DNA from: Micrococcales bacterium
GTDB lineage: Bacteria > Actinomycetota > Actinomycetes > S36-B12 > UBA10799
DNA: 64,000 nt
NCBI GenBank assembly: GCA_016719135.1
Contig: JADKAV010000018.1
Coordinates: 12,022 to 76,021, forward strand
Reading direction: 5' to 3'
The translations under genes and the position numbers were made by a program. The notes under the pieces are model-generated. The model saw only the letters and a list, made by a program, of their open reading frames with translations, ran no database searches and was not told where the DNA came from. Positions 1-8,417 of the stretch are shown here, piece after piece. The first letter of the stretch is position 1, and every line of letters begins with the position of its first letter.

Positions 1-1284
1 CAGGCTCACGTTGCTCAAAGGCGATATGCCGGTGTTGGTCACCACGAAGGTGTACTTCACCGGGTCGCCGGGCTTGACCTCCGACTTGTTGGCGGTCTTC
101 ACCACGTTGATGCCCGGGGGAATGAACTTGTTGGTGTAGGTGCACGTGATTGCCAGGGAAGCCTGGCTGGTTGCATCGGGGACGTTTGCGAGCGTGGCGG
201 TCTTGCCACTGGTTGTCACCACCCTGAACAACCTGGCCTGCGCCATCTACGCATTTGACGTCCTGGAACTGCCAGTTCGCGGGGCTCGTCCCCTCGGTGA
301 TCGTGACGGTCTCACTGCCGGCGCGGATGGGCTTCTGGTACTCAGCGGTCCCGCCGTTCGTCTTGGGGGGAGTCAAGTTGCCGGGGCTCGTCTTCCAAGG
401 GGATCCGACCAGGTCGCTGGTCGAAGTGAAGGGGAAGTCGGTGGTTGAAGTCGGAGCAGTTACGCCCTGATCCCACACGACCTTCTTCACCAGCTTGACG
501 GGGCGTTTCTGGGCCAGTTTGCCATAGAGACACCCGGTCGTCGTGGTTCCTTCGGTAGTGATGAACTTAGTCTTCGCTTTTCCCACGGGCCTCGCCGGAC
601 AAAAAGCGGTCTTCGGGTCTTTGGGGTCTGTGAAACTGGGCTCTGTGAAACCGCTGGACACCAAAGCGAATGGGTAGCCGTCGATCGTGAGCTCGCCTGT
701 AGGCGTGTCCGTGAATTTCAGAATATCGTCGGCGCAGTTTTTCTGTTCAGGGTCAACCTCGTCAGTGCAACCGTTGTTGGTTTCCCAAAGGTCGTAAGGG
801 AATGCAAATGCGGTGTTCTTGAGCTCGATCTTCAGATCGCCGATGAAGTGGGTGTCGTTCTGGGGCTCGTCGGTGTTAATCGGATTGTTGTAGTGCTTCA
901 TTGTTCCGAGCAGAAACGACACGCCAGTGTCGGTACTGGTCTCAGCCGTGGGCGTGATGCCAATGGCACTCTGATTGCTTCGGTTGAGGTCGTCCGAGCA
1001 GGGCCTTCCATGGCCGGCTGCCGCCTCGTTGGGGTTGTTGACCCAGAGTGTCTTGTCGGGCGGGTTTGTCGAGGTGTCAGGCGGGTCGAATCGCACGCAG
1101 TTGCCGGCCGGGTGCTGTCCCTCCCCTTGTGTCCCGCCATCTGCGCCTTCACGGCTCCGATGTTCACGGCGCCAGCCGCCGCCGCCGGTGCAGCAGTAGC
1201 GACCGTGCCAGCCACTGCCCCAGCCGTCACCAACCCGGCCACGACCGCTGTCGACGTGATCGCCGACAAGAGTTTCCTAAACAT
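1..1284 (-). CDS. Secreted DUF11-type repeat surface protein, frameshifted, 3' end outside window
   Basis: The gene starts at the ATG at 1284, behind a GGGAGG ribosome site. The first 36 or so residues (MFRKLLSAITSTAVVAGL, then an Ala-rich stretch) form a Sec signal peptide. The frame breaks near 1100-1160, runs on in another frame through a beta-rich region (for example CVRFDPPDTSTNPPDKTLWV), and breaks again near 220-240. The last readable part contains KPGDPVKYTFVVTNTG, the signature of DUF11/TIGR01451 repeats found in large actinobacterial cell-surface proteins. The gene leaves the window at position 1, so neither the number of repeats nor any anchoring signal can be seen. It is probably an adhesin or sheath protein, but that role is inferred from the family. 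The frame breaks may be sequencing errors. Confidence 0.6.
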
Positions 1285-1675
1285 GGTGGTGCCTCCCGTT
1301 TTCTCCCCGGTTCGCGCCGGAAACAGATGTGATTGCTGGATCAAAGATTTGATAGAGGAACGTATATCGACCTGCAGACACGTAACCCACGGTTATCACC
1401 GTTTTCCTCCCGGCCTGCCGATGGGCCTACCTGCCATCGGCTATTTGGCTGACCCAAATGTAACTCTGCGTCGTGGTCACTTTATATCCCTCGTTCGGGC
1501 TAATTTGCGCCAGGAAACCATACTGGATAAGGTGCGCCACGTCTCGTATCCACGCTGCGTAAACGACCGAATACGTGGCGTGGCATTCCCCCCCCTGACC
1601 CGGTGGTCACGCTCCGTGAACGGCCACGACGAAGGGCCGCACCCCTTTCGAGTGCGGCCCTTCGCGACTAGCCAG
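1285..1675. other. Intergenic region with two hairpins and upstream region of the surface-protein gene
   Basis: This 390-bp stretch lies upstream of the minus-strand surface gene and downstream of the next minus-strand gene. It is more AT-rich than its surroundings and I see no convincing gene. It holds an 8-bp perfect inverted repeat at 1417-1441 (GCCGATGG / CCATCGGC) and a strong terminator-like hairpin at 1630-1664. Confidence 0.5.
1630..1664 (-). terminator. Terminator-like hairpin after the VWA surface gene
   Basis: CGAAGGGCCGCAC (1630-1642) pairs perfectly with GTGCGGCCCTTCG (1652-1664) across a 9-nt loop, giving a 13-bp GC-rich stem. It begins about a dozen bases past the minus-strand stop at 1676. 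There is no U-tract, which is common for actinobacterial hairpin terminators. Confidence 0.65.
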
Positions 1676-3835
1676 TTACCGCAGGATCCAGGACTTGCGC
1701 CAGGTGTTGGGCTTCCAGCGGTCGGTGAATCCGGGCTTCGGCTTGCTGCGCACGACTACCGTCACTTTGACGGCGTCGTAGCCCTTGGTCTTGACCGTGA
1801 TGCGGCCCTTCTTGGTGACCTTCGTGTCGCAGAAGGCCGTCTCACCTGCCGCACTGCTTGCCAGCGGCCGGCAGAGCACCACCGGCTAGACGATCTTGCA
1901 AGGACTTCTTGGTCTTGATCTTGTCGGTCATGATCCGGTTGCCGACCTTCTTCGGCTGCGGCTTGTGCAGCGTCACCGTCGATCGGGCAGATCTTCTTGG
2001 ACACCACGGGGCTGACCTGGGCGATCGAGTTGACCACTGTGACGCCAACTCCCTGGTCCTTGGTTGTCACCGTCGCTTGCCCGTTGGCCGGGCTATACGT
2101 CGGCGGGTTGAACGTCCAGCCCGTCGGATTCGGCGGCAACGCCGGCTCCACGACCGTGCAGACGGTGCCGGTCGGCAGTCCGCTGATGGTCTGCGACTGG
2201 CCCGCGCCCAGCGACACCGTGCCGTTCTTCACCGGATCGGCACCATCCACGCAGGTGTAGTTGATGTCGAACGTCCCGGTGTAGCCGGACTGCTGTGCGT
2301 TGAACTCCTTCGTGATCGTCAGCGAACCAAGATCGCGGGTGTTGACAATCGTGCACGTGACCTTCTGGCCCCTCTTCAGCGTGATCTTGTCGCCGTCGTT
2401 GAGCTTGCTGTCGACCGCAGCCGGTACAGGCTCCTCGCCAGCAGGCAGACACACCCAGTCGCTGGGGGAGTATCCGCCGGGACCGGACTCACCCAGGGTG
2501 TACTCCACGCCCCACCAGACCTTGGTGAAGTCGCCGGAGCCGCCAAGGTTCTCAACGCTCGGGGCACCTTGCGGTCCGGTGGCAGTCAATGTCCAGGTAT
2601 TTGGATTGGCCTTACCCTGGACCTCTTTGACCAGTTTCAACCGCGCGGTGTCGCGAGATTCGTTCGTGGCGGTACATGAAACGATCTCCTTGGGTTCAAT
2701 CTTGCCGAGGTTCCACTGACCGTTGTCGAGCGTGGCGGTGAACTCACGTTGAGTGCCCTCTACCAGGTTCTTCGCTACGCAGACCAGATCTGGTTGTATC
2801 TCGTAGCCAGGCTGCTGGACTTCCTTCACAATCACGGGGTCGGTATCAAAGTTGCCGGCCGGTTCCCACTGAAAGTTGGCCGCGCCACCCTGGCTGGTCG
2901 TCTGGGACTTGGTGCTGGGCGTATCCGCTGCAATGGGGTCATCGCCCGGCTCAACCCATGCGCCCCCACCTTCGCGAATCGTGACGGTCGTGTCGAACTT
3001 CCAGCCGTCAGCCGGTACGGGTTCCGGGTTGTCCGACGAAGTCACCACTTTGTTGATGGTCAGCGAAGGGGCGCACAATTCCACCGCGATGGTCTTCAGG
3101 GTTTTGGCGAGTGTGGCGTAGCTCGTCGTTTGCGTGAACCCAGCCGATGAGAAGTTCGATCCATCGGCCAGGAGCTCGACGTCGCTGGTGACCTTCTGGA
3201 TAGGCGTCAGATTGACGCCGTCACCGACGGCAATGCCGAACATGTGAACACCGTCGCCTTTCATCTGGTTGGCGATGGTGATCGCGGCATTCGTCGCAGT
3301 AACAGTACCCGCGCCGCCACCGCCACTGGAGTTCGTTGTATTTGGATTGCCATCGGTGATGAAGACGATCAGATCCGGCGCGCCGGGAAAGTCGAAGTTG
3401 CCCTGGGACTTCAGGAGGCCGTCCTGCCAGTTCGTCCAGCCCTCCGAGATGAGGTTGTCGTAACTGCCCTTGATAGTGGGCAGGTTTGCCGTTGTGAGCG
3501 CGGTCGGCGGTAGATTCGCGCCCTGGGTCAGAGGACTGTCGTCGAGGAATCCTCTGCGTTGAGAAACTTGTGACGGACACGGTCGAACCCGTGTCGGCCA
3601 GCGACTCCACAAAGGACGTGGAGGCATCTTTGAGATTCTGGATGCCCGTCTCGCCGATAGAACCCGACGAATCAAGGACAAGTCCAAAATTCAGGCCGCA
3701 CTGGGCATTCAGGTCCGGGTTCGGGTCGGAGGGAAAGTACTCCGTGGCAGATCCGGGGGTTGCCCCGGCACCCACCAACAAGGCTGCTAACACCCCTGCC
3801 GATGTGATTGCCCCCACCGCTCGCTTTAGAACCAT
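1676..3835 (-). CDS. Secreted von Willebrand factor A / DUF5979 surface protein, frameshifted
   Basis: Translation starts at the ATG at 3835 behind GAGGAGG. Residues 1-30 are a signal peptide. A VWA domain follows, with the MIDAS motif DSSGSIG and later PDLIVFITDGNP, so it should bind a metal and a protein ligand outside the cell. After it come about four Ig-like modules of the DUF5979 type, recognised by repeated GxTVSLGAGQSQTISGLPTG-like stretches and paired Cys. The C-terminus ends in a basic beta-rich segment with WKPNTWRKSW. No LPxTG sortase motif is seen. Frame breaks lie near 3550, 1990 and 1860. Each can be repaired by one indel, so the intact protein would be about 715 residues. The upstream gene is another surface protein of similar style, and the two may be made together. 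Ligand and role are unknown. Confidence 0.65.
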
Positions 3836-3856
3836 TGTCGTTGCCTCCTCGTTCGT

Positions 3857-3872
3857 GTCTCAGTGTTGAGAC
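3857..3872. promoter_or_regulatory. Short inverted repeat upstream of the VWA gene
   Basis: GTCTCA and TGAGAC are separated by 4 nt, about 22 nt upstream of the VWA gene start. It could be an operator or a leader hairpin. Nothing else supports a function. Confidence 0.25.
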
Positions 3873-3994
3873 CGTTCGCTGCCGCGTCGGGGAGAGGTCG
3901 ATCAGAGGGCGAGAGACACGCTCCGTAGTCAGAGGAGGCGTCTCGCCCCCCGTTTGACTGACATGCTCTCGACTTATTGGCGGCTCTTAGACTA

Positions 3995-4024
3995 GGCCGA
4001 TGTAAGGCAATCCTTACATCGGCC
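3995..4024. terminator. Perfect 13-bp hairpin, probable glpD terminator
   Basis: GGCCGATGTAAGG and CCTTACATCGGCC form a perfect 13-bp stem with a CAAT tetraloop. It lies about 100 nt beyond the minus-strand glpD stop and about 160 nt upstream of the VWA gene. Termination is the simplest reading. Its symmetry would also suit a protein-binding site. Confidence 0.5.
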
Positions 4025-4124
4025 ATAAGGGCCGGTATAAACCGACCACAGTCTGATTTGTGGCCGAATGTGGCCATTTCGTCCGCAATACGGCGTGGCA
4101 ACTCCGCCTGCGAGACGCAACGAC

Positions 4125-5615
4125 TCAGATGGAGTCCCAGACGCCCTTCACAGCGTCTTGCGCAGCGGCGGCCGCATCGTCAACCATGGTCACTCTGAGT
4201 CGCGTGTCGGCGGCCTCCGTGGAATTAAGTGCCCCCTCCGCCTGACGCGCCCACAGCACCTCCACCTTCAGCGCCGCCGTCCCCTCGACGAGTTCCCCCA
4301 ACGCTGGATCCCGGTCGATCGCGTCCTTCAACAACGATGCCTCGCTACCGAATCGGCGGGTCAAGCGGTCGCGGCTGCGGCTGTCTCCAGGTGCGCCGAC
4401 CAGCGTGATGCCGGCAGTCGGGCACGGTCGATCGCTGATCAGGTCGACGGCGTCCTCAGCCATCTTTCGGTAAGTGGTGAGCTTGCCGCCGGTGACCGCG
4501 ATGACGCTGTTCGGCTGTCGGGCGATCAGGTGTCGGCGAGAGATGTCGGCGGTCTTGGCGTGGGCATCGCTGACCAGCGGCCGAAGCCCGCTGTACGTGC
4601 CGATGACGTCCTCTTCACGCAGGGGTATCGCCAGTGCCGCGGAGATCCGTTCGCGCAGCCACGCGAGCTCATCGGCGGTCGGTTCCGGGGGATCCGGCTG
4701 CAGCGAATCCGTGGGCAGGTCGGTCAGGCCGACGTAGGTGATTCCCTCGGGTTCGGGAATCGCGAACACGAACCGTCCGAACTCCCCGGGGATGGCCACA
4801 GGCATGCAGGCGGTCGGGTTGCCCAGGCGTTCGGACTTCACGACCAGGTGTGTGCCCCGGCTCGGGCTCAACGCGATCTCGGGATTGAGTTCCTGGGTCC
4901 ACACGCCGGTGCACGTGATGATGTGTTCGGCCGTGATCGCGAACTCGCCGTCCTCGTCGCGCAAGGTGGCATGGCCGTCGCCGAGGCTGATGGCGTCGAC
5001 GTGGGTGAGGATGTCGGCGCCGTACGCCGCGGCGGTTCGCGCCACGGCCACCACGAGCCGGGCGTCGTCCTCCACCTGGCCGTCCCAGCCGACGATGCCG
5101 CCCTTGAGTCCATCAGGACGCAGCGCTGGGCACATTTTGAGTGCGGTGCTGGCGTTCACGAACCGTGCCCGGGGCAGGACGTCGCGTTTGGTGCCGGACA
5201 GCTTGCGCAGCACGTCGCCGGCGACCAGACCCGCGTAGCTGACGTACGGGTCGACGCCGCCGTAGTTGGGGATCAGGGTCGGCAGGGCGCGGATCAGGTG
5301 CGGCGCGATCTTCGTGATCAGCAGGTGGCGTTCCTTCGCGCTCTCTAGGGCGACGTCGACGTGTCCGGTGGCCAGGTAGCGCAGCCCGCCGTGGATGAGT
5401 TTGCTGCTCCAGCGGCTGGTCCCGTGGGCCAGGTCGTGGCGTTCGACGAGGGTGACCTGCATGCCGCGTGCGGCCGCGTCCAGGGCCACGCCGACGCCGG
5501 TAATGCCACCGCCGACCACGAGGACCTCCGTGGCTCCGGCGTCGCGCAGTCGGCGCAGGCCGGCCGAACGGCGGTCGGCGTTGAGCAGGCTGCTGGGGTC
5601 ACCGGGGCGGATCAT
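4125..5615 (-). CDS. glpD: Aerobic glycerol-3-phosphate dehydrogenase
   Basis: This FAD enzyme oxidises sn-glycerol 3-phosphate to dihydroxyacetone phosphate at the membrane and passes electrons to quinone. The N-terminal Rossmann motif VLVVGGGITGVGVALDAAA is followed by GTSRWSSKLIHGGLRYL, the family signature. A second FAD/substrate segment (AVTGGKLTTYRKMAEDAVDL) lies near residue 380, and a C-terminal helical domain closes the protein. The start at 5615 gives 496 residues, normal for the family, and its ATGA overlaps the tetR stop. A longer reading upstream would run through tetR in the wrong frame and was rejected. The order glpD-tetR-divergent flavoprotein is also found in mycobacteria (the Rv2249c-Rv2251 region). 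Confidence 0.93.
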   Translation of the reverse strand: MIRPGDPSSLLNADRRSAGLRRLRDAGATEVLVVGGGITGVGVALDAAARGMQVTLVERHDLAHGTSRWSSKLIHGGLRYLATGHVDVALESAKERHLLITKIAPHLIRALPTLIPNYGGVDPYVSYAGLVAGDVLRKLSGTKRDVLPRARFVNASTALKMCPALRPDGLKGGIVGWDGQVEDDARLVVAVARTAAAYGADILTHVDAISLGDGHATLRDEDGEFAITAEHIITCTGVWTQELNPEIALSPSRGTHLVVKSERLGNPTACMPVAIPGEFGRFVFAIPEPEGITYVGLTDLPTDSLQPDPPEPTADELAWLRERISAALAIPLREEDVIGTYSGLRPLVSDAHAKTADISRRHLIARQPNSVIAVTGGKLTTYRKMAEDAVDLISDRPCPTAGITLVGAPGDSRSRDRLTRRFGSEASLLKDAIDRDPALGELVEGTAALKVEVLWARQAEGALNSTEAADTRLRVTMVDDAAAAAQDAVKGVWDSI

Positions 5616-6178
5616 GAGAGATATCCCTTCACGAGCAGACGCAGTTCGGCGTCTGTGCCACCGATCTGGTGGGCGAAAACGAATGTCTGTGCGACCAGCA
5701 CGAGAGTCAGCGACATGGCGTCCGGGTTGCCCTCGCGCACGCTCCCGTCGCCGCTGTCGGGCTGCCCTTCGACGATCAGTCGGTGCAGGACCGTGCGGGC
5801 CAGGCGCTGGGTCGCGCCGAGCCGACCGCTGATCCACTCGGTCAGTTCCTCCGGTTCGTGGCGGATGACGGCTTGCATGAGGGGGTGGTCGTTGATCCGG
5901 CTCACCGACGTGACGACAATCTCTGCGATCCGTTCGCGCTGGGTCGCGGCCTCCAATGTCATGGTCTGCGCGACGATGCCGCCGAGTTCCCGGTTGAACA
6001 ACGCGGCGATGATCGCGTGGCGGTCGGGGAACTTGCGGTACACGGTCATCCTCGACACCCCGGCGGTCTCGGCGATCGCCGAGATGTTGGCAGCGGCCGG
6101 ACCCCCGTCGATGATCAGGGCGCTGGCGGCGTCGAGGATCCGGGAACTCGACTCATCGACCATTGGCTGTGACACCAT
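5612..6178 (-). CDS. TetR-family transcriptional regulator
   Basis: This 188-residue protein has a standard TetR helix-turn-helix at about residues 30-60 (ISAIAETAGVSRMTVYRKF), followed by an all-helical ligand-binding domain. It is cotranscribed with glpD, whose ATG overlaps its TGA, and it is divergent from the flavoprotein gene at 6213. A palindrome in the 34-bp divergent gap is the obvious operator, so it probably represses both directions in response to a lipid or glycerol-phosphate ligand. The ligand is not known. Confidence 0.88.
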   Translation of the reverse strand: MVSQPMVDESSSRILDAASALIIDGGPAAANISAIAETAGVSRMTVYRKFPDRHAIIAALFNRELGGIVAQTMTLEAATQRERIAEIVVTSVSRINDHPLMQAVIRHEPEELTEWISGRLGATQRLARTVLHRLIVEGQPDSGDGSVREGNPDAMSLTLVLVAQTFVFAHQIGGTDAELRLLVKGYLS

Positions 6179-6181
6179 GAG

Positions 6182-6194
6182 TGTTAGTGTAACA
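6182..6194. promoter_or_regulatory. Candidate TetR operator
   Basis: TGTTA-GTG-TAACA is a perfect palindrome with 5-bp arms in the gap between the divergent tetR (start 6178) and flavoprotein (start 6213) genes. Size, symmetry and place fit a TetR-family operator controlling both genes. Confidence 0.6.
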
Positions 6195-6212
6195 AGGACG
6201 AGTGGAGGTCAC

Positions 6213-7799
6213 ATGGCAGTGTCGACGGAATCGATCCAGCGCTGGGGCGAGGGTGGTCACGGGATCCCGACCAGCCTCCAGGAGTTCCTTGACGACCGCG
6301 GCATGGGGTCGGTGCAGCCACGCCCGGCCGTCGATCTGGCACAGGTGGCGGTGCGGGCTTCCCGGATTCCCGCCGAAGAGCTGGGCGCACTGACGGGTGT
6401 CTATGACGACCTGACGCGACTGCGGTGCTCGGGCGGTTTCTCCTTCATCGACTTGTGCAATCGCCGCTGGCCAGGGCGGGAACTGCCCGTGGTGGATGTG
6501 GTTCTACTGCCCCGCAGTCATGACGAGGTGCGGGCGATCCTTGATCTGGCGGCGGCCCAGCAATGGGCGGTGGTGCCGTTCGGCGGCGGAACGAGTGTGG
6601 TCGACGGCGTGGACGTGACCGACCGGCTGACCGTGGGGGTGGCTTTCTGGCAGATGAATACGGTGAGGCAGCTGGATCCGGAGTCCGGGGAGGTGTTGGT
6701 GCAAGCGGGCATCACCGGCCCGGAACTGGAGCGGTGGCTGCAGGCCCGTGGTTTCACGTGGGGTCACTTGCCGCAGTCCTGGGAGCGTGCGACGGTCGGT
6801 GGCTACGCGGCGACCCGGTCGTCCGGGCAGGCGTCGACGGGGTACGGCCGTGCGGATGCCACGGTCACCAAAATGCGGGTGGCGACCCCGCGCGGGGACT
6901 TCCTGCTCGGCAAGGCGCCCGCGACGGCCGCCGGCCCCGATCTGCAACAGGTCTTCCTGGGCAGCGAGGGGTCTTTCGGCGTCATCACGGAGGTCGGGCT
7001 TCGGGTACGGCCGCTGCCGGAGAAGAAGGTGTACGAAGGGATGCTGTTTTCCACGTTCGATGCCGGGGTGCGGGCCTTTCAACAACTGGCTCAGGACCGG
7101 GTCAACGCCGACGTGATGCGCTTGTCGGATGCCGACGAAAGCGCTGTGAACCTCGCGGGCAGCGGGCTGTCGGGGCTGAAGAAGCGGGCCTTCGACCGGT
7201 ACACCGCCTTGCGCAAGGTCGACGGCGGGTGCCTGGCGATCCTCGGGTGGGAGGGCCCGAAAGACGTGGTCACCGCTCGGCGGGGCCACGCGCACAAGGT
7301 GTTCCGCCGGTTCGGTGGTGTGGGTTTGGGCAGTAGCGTCGGGCGGTCCTGGGAGAAGAGTCGGTTCGCCGGGCCCTATCTGCGCGACGATCTGCTCGAC
7401 GCTGGGTACCTGGTGGAGACTCTTGAGACGGCCAATGAGTGGTCGCGGTTGAAGGGGACCTACGACGCGGTGCACGCCGCACTGCGTGGGGCGCTGGGCC
7501 TGTGCTTGATCGGCACCCATCTGTCCCACATTTACCCGACCGGCGCCAGCCTCTACTTCACCGTGATCACGCCGCTGGCCGACGACCCGGTCGCGCAGTG
7601 GAAGGCGGCGAAGGTCGCCGCGACCGACGCGCTGGTCGCCACGGATGCCACGATCACCCATCACCACTCGGTCGGCCGCGACCACGCGCCGTGGCTTTCC
7701 GCGGAGATCGGGGAGTCGGGGGTGGAGTTGTTGCAGGTGATCAAGGCGCATCTGGACCCGGACGGGTTGATGAACCCCGGGGTTTTGGGACTGGGGTAG
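6213..7799 (+). CDS. FAD-linked oxidase resembling alkyl-dihydroxyacetonephosphate synthase
   Basis: This 528-residue flavoprotein has a PCMH-type FAD-binding domain: VVLLPRSHDEV and VVPFGGGTSVVDGV around residues 95-130, then the SWERATVGGYAATRSSGQAS stretch. The C-terminal FAD-oxidase domain contains GTHLSHIYPTGASLYFT and THHHSVGRDHAPWL, both matching AGPS-type enzymes that put an ether-linked alkyl chain on acyl-DHAP. The ATG at 6213 is chosen because of the GTGGAGG ribosome site and because codons further upstream lie inside the divergent promoter. Being next to glpD, which makes DHAP, supports a glycerolipid role. Ether-lipid synthesis is an inference; mycobacterial relatives are only loosely characterised. 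Confidence 0.85.
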   Translation: MAVSTESIQRWGEGGHGIPTSLQEFLDDRGMGSVQPRPAVDLAQVAVRASRIPAEELGALTGVYDDLTRLRCSGGFSFIDLCNRRWPGRELPVVDVVLLPRSHDEVRAILDLAAAQQWAVVPFGGGTSVVDGVDVTDRLTVGVAFWQMNTVRQLDPESGEVLVQAGITGPELERWLQARGFTWGHLPQSWERATVGGYAATRSSGQASTGYGRADATVTKMRVATPRGDFLLGKAPATAAGPDLQQVFLGSEGSFGVITEVGLRVRPLPEKKVYEGMLFSTFDAGVRAFQQLAQDRVNADVMRLSDADESAVNLAGSGLSGLKKRAFDRYTALRKVDGGCLAILGWEGPKDVVTARRGHAHKVFRRFGGVGLGSSVGRSWEKSRFAGPYLRDDLLDAGYLVETLETANEWSRLKGTYDAVHAALRGALGLCLIGTHLSHIYPTGASLYFTVITPLADDPVAQWKAAKVAATDALVATDATITHHHSVGRDHAPWLSAEIGESGVELLQVIKAHLDPDGLMNPGVLGLG

Positions 7800-7818
7800 G
7801 GCCGCGGGCTGCTCCGGG

Positions 7819-7935
7819 GATTTGGTCGTATCTGGTCGGTGGGTGACCACATGTGGGCTAAGTCCGTCGGGGCGGCGCGGGGCGGCGGGACTTTGGTCAA
7901 ATCCCGTCTCTGGCTGACCATATACGTCCAAACTC
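7819..7935. repeat. Palindromic repeat family R1, first cluster (two copies)
   Basis: Two units of about 47 bp lie at 7819-7864 and 7889-7935. They resemble the three copies at 8687-8874. Each starts GACTTTGGTC or GATTTGGTC, ends near AAAGTC, AAGTC or AACTC, and has TGACCA near the middle, so it can fold on itself. These two copies are more diverged than those in the second cluster. Confidence 0.75.
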
Positions 7936-7963
7936 GAAGCTACCTACAGTCAGGCACATACCG

Positions 7964-7974
7964 CTACAATGTAG
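7964..7974 (+). promoter_or_regulatory. Antitoxin promoter -10 box inside a palindromic operator
   Basis: The palindrome CTACA-A-TGTAG contains the -10 hexamer TACAAT (7965-7970), which ends 6 nt before the antitoxin ATG. The transcript is therefore probably leaderless, and a repressor bound here would block RNA polymerase. This is the usual arrangement for antitoxin autoregulation. Confidence 0.6.
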
Positions 7975-7976
7975 TT

Positions 7977-8417
7977 ATGACGTCACCTCGATCTGTGCGA
8001 TTCGACGATTCAACGGTTGACAAATTGGCTGTCTTCGCAGCGCGCCGAACAGGGATGTCGAGCTCGAGTGCTGCGGCGTTGCTGGTTGAGGAAGGGCTGC
8101 GTATGGATGCGCATCCGGGCGTCGTTTTCCAGGACGGACCATCTGGGCGACGGGCAGTTTTGATGGCCGGCCCCGATGTGTGGGAGGTCATCCGCGCTCT
8201 GCGGGATGCGCGGGCGAACGAACCTGACTTGAGCCCCGACGAAATCATGGAACTGGTGGGCGACAACGCAGATATAGCGCTGAGCGACGTGCACGCGGCT
8301 CTTGGGTACTACGGGGAATACCCCGAGGAGATCAACGACTCGATCGCCGAGGCAGAAGAGGCCGAGGCGCGCGCACAGCGGGCATTGGAGCGAACCGTTG
8401 GGCTCCTCGGAGTGTGA
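7977..8417 (+). CDS. Antitoxin, ribbon-helix-helix / DUF433-like
   Basis: The protein has 146 residues. Its N-terminus (SVRFDDSTVDKLAVFAARRT followed by GMSSSSAAALLVEEGLRM) fits a short DNA-binding ribbon-helix-helix. The middle and end (GPDVWEVIRALR, ELVGDNADIALSDVHAALGYY) look like the DUF433-type module that neutralises PIN-like toxins. The start at 7977 is chosen over an in-frame upstream ATG because that one lies inside the R1 repeats, while 7977 has a -10 box 6 nt upstream. The stop overlaps the toxin start by GTGA, so the two are translationally coupled. It probably also represses its own promoter. Confidence 0.75.
   Translation: MTSPRSVRFDDSTVDKLAVFAARRTGMSSSSAAALLVEEGLRMDAHPGVVFQDGPSGRRAVLMAGPDVWEVIRALRDARANEPDLSPDEIMELVGDNADIALSDVHAALGYYGEYPEEINDSIAEAEEAEARAQRALERTVGLLGV

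Noticed and set aside
848..1918. Plus-strand frame across the surface-gene start and gap
   Set aside because: It runs over the signal peptide of one minus-strand gene and the end of another, and has no coherent domain.
4068..5348. Long plus-strand frame opposite glpD
   Set aside because: Composition is Arg/Gly/Asp-rich and the minus-strand glpD explains the DNA fully.
5361..6212. Upstream extension of the flavoprotein gene to 5361
   Set aside because: It would cross tetR and the divergent promoter; the ATG at 6213 has a ribosome site and fits the family start.
7839..7976. N-terminal extension of the antitoxin to an ATG at 7839
   Set aside because: The extra residues are translated R1 repeat, and the -10 box at 7965-7970 would lie inside the gene.
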